A stretch of 64,000 nt of DNA. Source: Megaustenia siamemsis (taxonomy: Eukaryota; Mollusca; Gastropoda; Stylommatophora; Ariophantidae). The position numbers and the translations under genes are program-made. The notes under the pieces are model-generated. The model was not told the DNA's origin, made no database searches, and saw nothing but the letters and a program-made list of their open reading frames with translations. The stretch covers positions 63,542,592 through 63,606,591 of the forward strand of contig JAVIAB010000101.1 of NCBI GenBank assembly GCA_032433765.1. The letters are read 5' to 3'. Shown in pieces: positions 11,697 to 20,895 of this stretch (position 1 is the first letter of the stretch; each line of letters opens with the position of its first letter).

Positions 11697-12230
11697 AGAT
11701 GCAACAAAGCTTGTAAAATCATTAGACAGTTATCACCACTATTGTCCAATAAGGAAATACCTCTGGAGGCAAAACGAGCACTATACAATACAATCTTCAT
11801 CTCAGCGTTGTGCTACCAATGCCAGAACTGGACCCTAGATGCAAGAACAATAAGTAAAATAACCTCTACAGAGATGAAATGTGTTAGACGAATGACATGG
11901 AACAGTCTGAGAGATAAGATCAGAAATGGAGAACTGAGATAAAAAGCTAGGAATAGCCCCCGCCATAGAATATATAAAGAAACAACAGATAAAATGGTTT
12001 GGCCAAGTGACAAGACAGAAAGAACAAAACACAACACAACGAGCCTTCAACAAGCGTTGTGAGAACACCAGACCCAAGGGTCGACCACGAAAAAGAAGGG
12101 TCGATGGAATATTAGAAGCACTAGGAAACATAACAGCAGCAGAGGCGAACAGAAGAGCAAAAGACCGCAAATTATATCTCCTCTCGATGCAGAAAGGCAG
12201 ATGATGAAGGAAAGAAAAAAGAATTGCATT
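11697..12230 (+). mobile_element. LINE family A, 3' fragment
   Basis: Starts at TCAAGATGCAACAAAGC (compare 4218 and 60690). It covers CYQCQNWTLDARTISKITSTEMK, RRMTWNSLRDKIRNGEL, KWFGQVTRQKEQNTTQRAFN and RGRPRKRRVDGILEALGNITAAEANRR. One stop or frameshift after residue GELR, at ~11940. It directly abuts the 5' edge of the minus-strand LINE R. Confidence 0.85.
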
Positions 12231-12950
12231 GTCTAATTTATACTCTTTTTATCTTTTCTTATTGATCTATCTACTATGGCAACATTTGAATTTCTGCATT
12301 TGCATCTTAATGCAAGTAAAGAAATGAAGAATGTGGGATCATTCCCAGCTAAATTAACAGATTTGATGAAAAAAAATGAACCGAGAAAGCGGGTAGTTGT
12401 ATACGATAAACATAATCAACATAAAAACAAATGCATTTACCCTTCATTTGGATGATCATTAGAATTTAAACCTGAGTTAGAAGCATGTTCGTTTTGTTAA
12501 CAGCTAACTTTTACCATTTTAGTTCCTACTATTTACATACCCGGAACGCTTTTGGTTAAAGAAATGCTAGCGTGGATATTAATAATATACTAATGTAATC
12601 GTTGCTACTGATATACGTGTCAAAGCATAATTCATCAGCTAAGGGATGAGATAGTGAATGTGTGGCTGAATGTGGGAGTGAATGAAGTGAGTAAATGTGT
12701 TAGTGAATGTGTTAGTGGATGTTTAAAAAAAAGACTGGATGGGAGAGTTAATATGTTCTTTTAATAGTATGTGAGTGCTTGAGTTATAGCCCATACAGAA
12801 AAAGTTCATCAAACTAAAACCATCAAGTTTCATAGAAACTGTTTGATGTATAACTCTTACATTGTGCATGCATTCTAAGATTCTATCAGATCTTAATACG
12901 ATATTTATATCTACTATAAAACTGATCTAGTGAAGAATACTGATATTATA
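12231..12950. other. Stretch without a recognisable gene
   Basis: AT-rich, with GTGAATGTG-like near-repeats at 12650-12720. Nothing is called. Confidence 0.5.
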
Positions 12951-12954
12951 GATT

Positions 12955-12995
12955 ATACACACACACACACACACAAAACACACACACACACACAA
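12955..12995. repeat. (CA)n microsatellite
   Basis: About 20 CA units with a short AAAA interruption. Confidence 0.9.
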
Positions 12996-13261
12996 GAAGA
13001 CTTACATTTAACTGTTTTACAGTCAATCTTCTCTCCCGTTCCATCACGTGCGCAATGTGCAATTTTATGATAAAAAAAACAAGCATGAAAACTTCAAACT
13101 GAACGGACATTACATGTACAGAAGTGACTCCACACACATCCAGTTGTTATCCAGTTGTTAAAGATTAAATATGACATGTTAGGTTTGCTTCAAGATAATA
13201 ACAACATATAAAAAAAAACATCAATAAATAAAGCATTGAATGTCATAAAAGAATAATATGC

Positions 13262-13745
13262 CAGAATCATCACCATCAAGTACCAAGCCTGCTGGCGAAG
13301 ATGATCATGTCTCTCCACAACTTTCGATCTCGACATAACATTTATGTTATTGACCTTCTGTCAAGCAATTCTCTTAAGCTGTCTGGTATTTTTTCTCTTT
13401 GTTTCCTCTCTATCTCTAGTTTGTATCTCTTTCGTCCCTCAATTTTCCCAGTTGTTACAATATATTCCAGTTATTCCCCTCTCGTTCACATGGCCAAACA
13501 ATGATTATTGTTTCTTCTTAATATTGCCTATTAGCTCTCTTTTTACTTTTGCCTTTTTTCATAACGTTTTCACTGCTCTTCTTAACTGTCCAAGGTATTA
13601 TCAACATTCTTATGTAAAACCACATTTCTACAGCCCCCAGTTATTTTTACGTCTTTTGTCTTACTGTCCTTGATTCACAGCCACATGTTACTACTGGCTC
13701 CACATAACACTTTGCAACTCTCTTTCTTGTTTCTGTCAGAATCAG
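13262..13745 (-). mobile_element. LINE family D, 3' fragment
   Basis: On the minus strand it reads the pieces VAKCYVEPVVTCGCES, EMWFYIRML and a broken REQLEYI-like segment, then the 3' untranslated end with GTGGAGAGACATGATCA-like and CAGCAGGCTTGGTAC-like sequence and a GATGGTGATGATT tail, i.e. the family's GATGAT terminus. Frame is lost several times. Other D copies lie at 16640, 28300, 29030, 36640, 47165, 48222, 59535 and 61755. Confidence 0.75.
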
Positions 13746-13894
13746 TCATTACAAAATGACTATTTTTTTGCACCCGAGAGAGTAGTTACAACGAGATGAA
13801 AAATTAACATCACATTAATTATTTACGCCCTTCAACAACATTATAGTTGCCCCTGTTATTATTGAACAGGATAAATGCAAGTAGAATATGTATT

Positions 13895-13896
<2 letters not shown>

Positions 13897-13954
<58 letters not shown>
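13897..13954. repeat. (TA)n microsatellite
   Basis: About 29 TA units immediately left of the decayed Penelope terminal repeats. Confidence 0.95.
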
Positions 13955-13958
<4 letters not shown>

Positions 13959-13969
13959 ATATTATAAGT

Positions 13970-14412
13970 TTTACGTAATTAACAGACGACACAAATTTGA
14001 CCGACGTTTTGACTTAATAGGCCTTTATCATGTACAATAAACAACGCACACACACATATACGTAAGGAAAAAAAAAATTAGCCTACATAGCTAACTAATA
14101 TTGGAGTATCTGAAACAAAATAATATCGAACTAGAATGAGAAGTAAAAATACAATTCCAGTTCGAAATTATGTTGTTTTAGCTAAACCATTATTTGTTCG
14201 CTTTTGCAGGGAAAATTATATTTATTTACATATATATGTATGTATGTCTGTGTTGTTTATTGTTTCTGCTGAAGGTCTTTTGAGCTGAAGCGTGGTTCAA
14301 ATTTGTGTCTTCCGTTAATTACGTAAATCTTTAACCATATCATTAAAAAAAATATGTTTAAACATTTTTCCTTTCCAATTAGCTTTACTGCAGCTTCGCA
14401 TGTGTATGCATT
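13970..14412. mobile_element. Decayed Penelope-like terminal-repeat pair (inverted)
   Basis: Two inverted arms of ~75-85 bases: 13970-14045 (ACGTAATTAACAGACGACAC, then AATAGGCCTTTATCATG) and 14245-14330 (its inverse, ending CGTTAATTACGTAAA). The right arm continues to 14412 with AGCTTTACTGCAGCTTCGCA, which also occurs, inverted, just outside the left arm of the Penelope-like element at 54765. The internal ~200 bases have no open frame. This is a coding-free, ancient relative of the element at 54765-56693. Confidence 0.65.
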
Positions 14413-14740
14413 TCTTAGCCTTGGTACTTTATTATTATCAGGCAGACTGATTTATTATTGCTTCTTCAGCATTCGTTGCTTCAGCAATTTATAGAGAGAA
14501 ATGTTTTGCTTCCACGAATATACGTGTTACTTGTCCTTATACTTTAATTTAACTAAAAGTCCATTGTAGAAGAACGAGGTCTGGTAAACTTAAACAAACG
14601 TCATACACAATAACTATTGTCACCTTAATTTAGTAACTTTATGTCATGTTGTTGTTTGAACCTATTAAAAAAGATTTGTTGACGAAATAAATTCGTTTTT
14701 TACCTTTCAGGTGCATAACAATATCATGCACAATAAGGCA
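14413..14740. other. Stretch without a recognisable gene
   Basis: Nothing is recognised between the Penelope remnant and the LINE pieces. Confidence 0.5.
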
Positions 14741-14744
14741 TTGC

Positions 14745-14968
14745 ACATCTTCACGAATATTGGAAATCTATACACACTTTTTACAGAAGAATGTTGTGAA
14801 AGAATAAGAAGAATAATGTCTAAGAAGAATAAAGAAACAGTTTTGAAAACAATCAAAGAAAAGAAACAGCTAATATCCCTTATTTAAAAGAAAAAAAGTA
14901 ATACTTTGTTGGTCATGTAATGACTAGGGAACAGCTGGAATATATTGTGACAACAGGGAAAATTCCCT
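14745..14968 (+). mobile_element. LINE family D-like fragment, plus strand
   Basis: Reads FTEECCERIRRIMSKKNKE, KEKKQLISL, then a broken GHVMTREQLEYIVTTGKIP. This corresponds to the region just before the 3' end of families B and D. It ends at GGGAAAATTCCC, where an inverted LINE piece begins. Confidence 0.7.
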
Positions 14969-15172
14969 TCTCTGTGGCGTCTGATCGTCTTTTTATTTGT
15001 TTGTCCATGATTCGCTTCCATAGGTCAGAATTTGTTCTATATAACACAGATGAACTCTCTATCTCACTTCTATTGACATAGATTTGTTACATAAAATATT
15101 TGTTTTCATTTTCTGAAATGCTATTTTGACCTGAGCTATTCTACTTTTTGTCTCTGTTTTTCATTGTTAACT
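14968..15172 (-). mobile_element. LINE family B fragment, minus strand
   Basis: The minus strand reads the block IAQVKIAFQKMK, ILCNKSMSIEV, EQILTYGSESWT, NKQIKRRSDATEKGIF, colinear with 8950-9130 of family B. It meets the plus-strand piece at 14968 in a tail-of-one to middle-of-the-other junction. Confidence 0.7.
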
Positions 15173-16630
15173 GCCCATAGTTAATGGGAAATGGGAGGTC
15201 TAGAGACAGGACGGCCATCTTTGATCAGAGGGGTTCCAGATTCGAATCATCAAATAAAATTACACCAGACACTTAGAGGTCTTTTTTTTTTTTTGTCATT
15301 GCTTTACTTTTCCATGTTCTTTGTGAAATTAAGGGAGATCAGATGATTACTCCTCTAGGATAACTGCATCACACAGGAGGTTCTGTGTGTAATATGCGCA
15401 CGTTAAAATGCTCGCAAACAATAAAAGTCGAAAATTTGGCCAAAATAGTCACTATTCGGCCACAAATTATTAAACCTAACCATCTACTCATAACGAAGTC
15501 GAAATCGACACTCGAAAAGACACACATATCAGGGCTTGTCGTGAACTAGCAACACAAATCAGCTGCGCACACATATAACTAAATTATAACAATGATAATT
15601 AAAACAATGGTTATCATGAGAACGTATACATGCATTAACACACATTTAAATTCTTTATGGTGTATGTTCCTAAATAAATCCCGCTCAAAGCATATGTGGT
15701 AATTAATTCATTAATATATAATTATTTTTTTTTTATTTTTAGGCTTCACTTAATAGCACGGGAGAAAAATTGAGACCGGTAATTTGCATGAAAGAGATTA
15801 TTAGAAGTGAATAGAATCAACTCTGTTTATAAACTCACGAATGCACGTATTCATTATTTGAAAAAAAAATGTTCCAAATTACTTGTTAGTGTTTATAGAA
15901 ACAATCAATACACTTTGTTGTAGGAGAACGCGGGTTCAAATGTCAGAATTGACAAACGATTATTTTCTATCGGGGGTTAAATAACAACTCAGACCTGAAT
16001 ACTTGGCGGTAACTGCTTTTGACATGCGACCTTTATTCTCAAACTATATACGTCCCCTGACCCCTTCCCCTCCACAGCCTCCAATCCCCCGGCAGACCAC
16101 AAATATATGAAAATGCCGTAAATATATTTTTATGCGGCTCAAAAAAATAACTATGGAAATACCACAATGTAGTTGTTTTGTGGTATTGTGTCCTCTTTAT
16201 TGTTTAATCTCGTTGCAATAACAACGCAGAAATGTACCTAATGGTTGAAGTTGCAGATGAGGCAGTGACATATTAGAGGTCCCACTTATTTATGTTGACA
16301 CACATCACAATGTCAGTAGATACAATTTTTAATATTGGCCAGTAGTTTTGAATACATAGATCAACACGAAATACATGTATTCATAATGCGGACGAATGTG
16401 GAATTATAGTAACTTAGAACTGTACTTGAAACATGCTTTTGTAATAATAAAAAAACGAATATATTCCATTTCAGAGCAAATTATATAGAATTAAAGTGAG
16501 TTATAGAGTGAATGCGTTGGTTTTTAATATCCCCCCAAAAATATGAACGTTGTAGAATTGTTTAATGGTTCTACGTCTTAGAGCATTATTTATTATGTCT
16601 TCAGTCTTTGAGTTTGAATATAATGAAACA
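15173..16630. other. Stretch without a recognisable gene
   Basis: A T12 run at ~15284 and a weak B-box-like stretch (AGATTCGAATC at ~15238) are the only features noted. No gene is called. Confidence 0.5.
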
Positions 16631-16639
16631 AAGTAGATG

Positions 16640-16798
16640 AGAATAAAATGGACGGCAAAGAAGAGTAACGTACTATCCAGCTTAAGAGAATCGGTTAACA
16701 GAAGGACAACAACAGAAATGATAAATAATTGTTAAGATCAAAAGTTGTGTAGAGACATGGTCACCTACGCCAGCAGGCATGTTACTTGATGATGATGA
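16640..16798 (+). mobile_element. LINE family D, extreme 3' end
   Basis: Non-coding 3' end of the family: AGCTTAAGAGAATCGGTTAA, AACAACAGAAATGATAAATAA, ACATGGTCACCTACGCCAGC and the tail TTGATGATGATGAA. It lies 64 bases left of the DD83E transposon. Confidence 0.75.
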
Positions 16799-16861
16799 AA
16801 GAAAACGGTGATAGTTGAATCATTACAAAAGTGTTCATTCATTACACTGCCAGCACATTTA

Positions 16862-18979
16862 TAGCACGTTTCAAAACATATGCCCAACTTCAAAACGCTA
16901 TTACTCTCTAACCGTTTGTTAAATACTTTTGAAATTTTCCAAATGTTATTAGAATGCAAAAGACCCTTTAAATATATATTTAACAAATATCTTGCAGCTG
17001 CAGTTTTCTTAAAGCGGCGATATTTCTTTGATGTTTGTCAAAATTGTAAATTGTGAAGCCCTAAAGAATAGAAATTACCGTAGTTGCTGGTCTACGATTA
17101 ATTTCCACTAGGTAAAGGCGTGGCCGTAATGGGGAAATAACTGGATAAAACAAAACACCAGGAGAATTATTGTCTGCTCAGTTCGAGAACGGACGATAAT
17201 AATATCAAGGTATACCTGTATGTCCAATTTTCATAGTTGTGTGGTCCTGAAAAGGACCGTTTGTTGAAATAATTTAAGGTAATATAGGGGCCAACATTGT
17301 GGGGGCTATATACTTTCATTCTGAATCAGACGAGCCTAAAAGATTAATAACTGTTTGGGGTTGAACATTCCACAAACCATCATTTTTCCAATAGTCCTCT
17401 TCCTGTTTTAAGACGTGGTCTTCACATTTAGCCCAATAATCTTTGCCTATATTTAATAAAGCGAGATTAGCAAGAGTCTTTACATCGCATATTTTGAATG
17501 TTGTATTTTCATCTGCCACTTGTCCTTTTAATGTTGCCCAGAATAGTTCTATTGGATTTAAATGAGCATGGTAAGGTGGCAGCCTCAAACTTATATGACC
17601 GTGCTCTTGGATAATCTTATCTATTTGAAAAATCTTTGTCCTCTGTTTTTGCTTTACTAGAGATAGTAATTCAGGTTTTAAGTACATGTTATTAAATTGT
17701 ATGTGCTCCTTTGTGAGCCATATCTTAATAGCATCTTTTGTACTGGATGACGTCGGGGCTTTATCTTCAAGTGCAACAATGTTGTGGTACGCTGCATTGT
17801 CCATTATTAGGCAAGATGGTCGATCTACTGCTGGGAGAACAGAATTTTCAATCCAATGTCTAAATATGTGACCATTCATCTCAGAGTGATAATCCCGATT
17901 GTCTATGGATTTTGAAAGAAAAATGAGCTCTGCATTCTGTATTAGTCCATGTTGTCGACTACCTGCATGAGCAATTATCAAGCCCTGTCCTTTGCTGCTA
18001 GGTATTAATCTCTTAATCTTTCCATCTGATGACTGCCATTCCCTTTGGTTAGTGTGGTGAGCATTGATCCATGTTTCATCCAAGTACACAATATCATAAC
18101 CTTGCTTGCGCACCTCTTTTACTTCACGTAAGCACTTGCTTCTCATGACTACTATATGTGGCTTCTCACAGATGATGTTTCGTCCATTGTAATACTTTCT
18201 GAATGTAAAGCCTGCAGCTCTCACATTCATCCATAATGTAGACTTTGATATTTCAATACTGTTGTTCTTTTTCAGCGATACTTTTAATTTTCTTATTGTA
18301 ACAGTTTCATTCATACCCAACATTTTGCGAATTTCACTTCTAATAAGTTCACTGTCGAAATTATCCAACATTTTTGCTCTTCCTTGTGATTTTGTATATT
18401 TGGAACATTGACGGTCACGTGCTTGAATCCAGCGATTAAATGACCGTTTAGATAAATCCAAAATGTGTCTTGTCCTATTCTCAGGGTTTTCTAAAGAATG
18501 AAATAATCTTCCTCGTTTAGCCTCTTTGCAAAAATAGTCATACATTTTTATTGCGATGTTTTGTAAACTGCAGAATTTCATTTTAAGACTCATGATAAAT
18601 GTTATTGTTCCACGTTACGCCGCTGAATTAACGGAAATGGAACACACAATGTCTCGTGTTTACTACAAGTGTCTAATTGTGTCAGAAAACTCACGCGGAA
18701 AGCGTGCAAAATCGTAAATTTGAGCGTGTATGGATTTGTAATTGCTATTTTTAACTTAAATACTGTAAACACTAAGTTTTGACTACATCAATGGGTCGTT
18801 ATAAATGTATATAAATCAAATAAGCAACAATAATAACCAAATGTTTGTTTTTAATGAAATTAATTCCCTGTTGGGTTCTAATTATTATAACTATACATGC
18901 AAATTTTGAAAAAAAATTACAAAAAGCGGTTTAAAAGATATTGATTTTTAAAGTTGGGCACGACTTATGAAACAAGCTA
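16862..18979 (-). mobile_element. Tc1/mariner-superfamily transposon, DD83E (Sailor-like), apparently complete
   Basis: A 2.1-kb DNA transposon with one open transposase frame on the minus strand and long imperfect terminal inverted repeats. Left end 16860-16945 and right end 18896-18981 align in inverse without gaps over at least the first 45 bases: both begin TATAGC, then share GTTTCA and an exact TGCCCAACTT. A TA lies outside each end (16860-16861 and 18980-18981), as expected for TA target duplication. Identity between the ends is roughly 70%, so the copy is not brand new or the repeats are naturally imperfect. It sits in AT-rich DNA between a LINE 3' end and unannotated sequence. Confidence 0.8.
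17316..18593 (-). CDS. DDE transposase, DD83E, 425 aa
   Basis: An uninterrupted 425-residue frame starting at an ATG. The N-terminal ~125 residues are basic and helix-turn-helix-like (RSFNRWIQARDRQ; IRKLKVSLKKNNSIEISKST), as in IS630/Tc1/mariner DNA-binding regions. The catalytic triad is clear: D172 in YLDETW, D265 in CLIMDNAAYH and E349 in HLNPIELFWATLKG. The first two motifs and the NPIE..W signature are classical for the DDE_3 fold. Between D265 and E349 there are 83 residues, far more than the 34-41 of most Tc1/mariner enzymes and almost the value that defines the DD82E (Sailor) group known from molluscs and other invertebrates. The extra residues form an insert containing KDAIKIWLTKEH and LSLVKQKQRTKIFQIDKI. 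It would bind the element ends, cut and reinsert them at TA. No stop or frameshift is visible, so it may be functional. Confidence 0.9.
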   Translation of the reverse strand: MSLKMKFCSLQNIAIKMYDYFCKEAKRGRLFHSLENPENRTRHILDLSKRSFNRWIQARDRQCSKYTKSQGRAKMLDNFDSELIRSEIRKMLGMNETVTIRKLKVSLKKNNSIEISKSTLWMNVRAAGFTFRKYYNGRNIICEKPHIVVMRSKCLREVKEVRKQGYDIVYLDETWINAHHTNQREWQSSDGKIKRLIPSSKGQGLIIAHAGSRQHGLIQNAELIFLSKSIDNRDYHSEMNGHIFRHWIENSVLPAVDRPSCLIMDNAAYHNIVALEDKAPTSSSTKDAIKIWLTKEHIQFNNMYLKPELLSLVKQKQRTKIFQIDKIIQEHGHISLRLPPYHAHLNPIELFWATLKGQVADENTTFKICDVKTLANLALLNIGKDYWAKCEDHVLKQEEDYWKNDGLWNVQPQTVINLLGSSDSE

Positions 18980-18981
18980 TA

Positions 18982-19715
18982 GTGATCTCTATGTGTTACT
19001 CATGAAGATAAAGGGAGGCAAATGGCTGTGGGATTTTATCACCCCTAAGAGATGATCGATTTATCTCCCGCTTGAGACATTTCCTTTATGAGTTTCTCTT
19101 TCTAGGGAGCTTGTGTAAGATGTGCAATTTTTCTTTATGTGGGTCTGTCTGCCTTTAGTCTAAAATATATTGCCTGTCTACAACTTGAAATGTTTGGGAA
19201 GCAGCTCTTCCTAGTCAGCAATGTTTACATTTACCACGAACGAAATGTAAATTAATTAGCTGACACTCGCCGTAGATCGAGAGAAATTGGGCAGAAATCA
19301 AAATGTATGATGATTTCGTTGCTACGTTTTGTAAATTATTTCTTCTTAATCTCATAATTGAGCTGTATCTACAAAACGTACTCTTCTTAGTGTTCCGTTT
19401 AGTCTTCATTGTTTTCTTTCGTCACGCAATGTCTACAAGAAAGGTGTTAGGCTGTGCGCTTTCGTCCAATCTAAAGACATGACATATACACCCCCAAAGT
19501 TTTTTTTTTCGATATTCAGCTTTGATAATTATCGTCATCACTAGTCAGGATGTATGTCTCAGTAACAGCGGGTGTTTTCATTTGCTACCTTGTTAAGATT
19601 CTCATTTGTCGTTTTTAAAATGCCACGCGAAAGTGAATGATATGAATCTTAATTAATGCAGGCGCTATTGCTCTGATTAAATACAAATGTTTAGTGATGC
19701 GTTTTGAGTGGAGGA
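18982..19715. other. Stretch without a recognisable gene
   Basis: A 64-codon minus frame at 19215-19409 (ending VRGKCKHC) is not similar to anything I recognise. No call is made. Confidence 0.45.
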
Positions 19716-19821
19716 ATGAGTGAGAGAGTGAGTAATTGAGTGAGTGAGCGAGTGAGTGAGTGAGTGAGTGAGTGTGTGAGTGAGTGAGTGAGTGAGTGAG
19801 TGAATGAGTGAGTGAGAGGAA
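19716..19821. repeat. (GAGT)n microsatellite
   Basis: About 26 tetramers with minor interruptions. Degenerate TGAGTGAG-like runs recur at 19880-19910 and 20070-20090, suggesting an older, wider array. Confidence 0.9.
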
Positions 19822-20273
19822 TCTTGATTGATGCAGATGTTATTGTTCTAATAAAATAAAACTGTTTGGTGATGATTTATTGAGTTATTGAGTGAGTGAG
19901 TCAATGAGTGTGTTAGAAAGAGGGTAACGGTGTAGTTAGAGAGTAATTATGTGCATAACTAAATTAATGAAAGAGTGAATCAATGCGCTCTTTAAATTGA
20001 GTGATGTAGGAGTTAGTGAGGTGGTAATGACTTACTCAGTGATAGAATAGTTAAGTAGTTAGAAAGTGATTTATTGAGTGAGTGACGTAGTAAGTTGGTT
20101 TATGTGCGAATCAGTAAACGTTTTCTTGTAAGAGTACGTCGCGGATTACGTCATATTACTGACGATTTGATTGGCAAATAATGATCCTGTCTCCCAACCT
20201 ATCTAGACAGCATAATATTAATACAACAGTTTACGCCCAGAAAGCACACAATTTAAACGTTTTATTATCTTTA

Positions 20274-20274
<1 letters not shown>

Positions 20275-20321
<47 letters not shown>
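20275..20321. repeat. (CT)n microsatellite
   Basis: About 22 CT units. Confidence 0.95.
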
Positions 20322-20322
<1 letters not shown>

Positions 20323-20895
20323 TTCTTATCTTTTGTTTGTCAAATTGTTGCCATATATTCCAGCACTCTCCTTTCATCACCAAACCAACAAGAAATTGTC
20401 CTCATCGCTATCCAACTATAGCGGCCTATGCAATTCCCAACATTCATCTGTAAAATCGCAGCTATATCGCCTCTTTCCTTGTCTGTTGTTCACTTGTCCA
20501 TTATGTACATCCAAACGTCAGAAATGGCTAAATTAACCATTGCCATTGTATTACTTTTTCTTATAATTGAGTTGAAGAAGTATTCATTAGAAGAATCGAA
20601 AACGATACAATGGTTGTGCTATAGTTCTAAGGGAACTGAGAAAAAATGTTTCTGAGTCTTGACTTGGATAAAATTACTAACAGCAGAGGTGGATATGTTG
20701 GTTTAAGAATTGTACTTTTATTTCAAAAATACATTTCACACCACTTTGTCTGTTTAGAATTCAAATATGGCTAATGGAGTTCATACAGTAAGTAATTACT
20801 TTATAATTTGAATGTCAGCAAATTATCCCCACATTGAAATGGATTACATTTATTAAATATCGCATCTTGTTTGTAGCAATAACAATGATCTAGTG

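Noticed and set aside
14745..15172. Classical twin-primed 5' inversion of one LINE
   Set aside because: In that mechanism the 5' part is inverted upstream of a 3' part in sense orientation; here the order and orientation do not match.
15190..15300. Another SINE head (B-box-like AGATTCGAATC followed by a T run)
   Set aside because: No A box in register, no shared body with the other SINEs and no target duplication.
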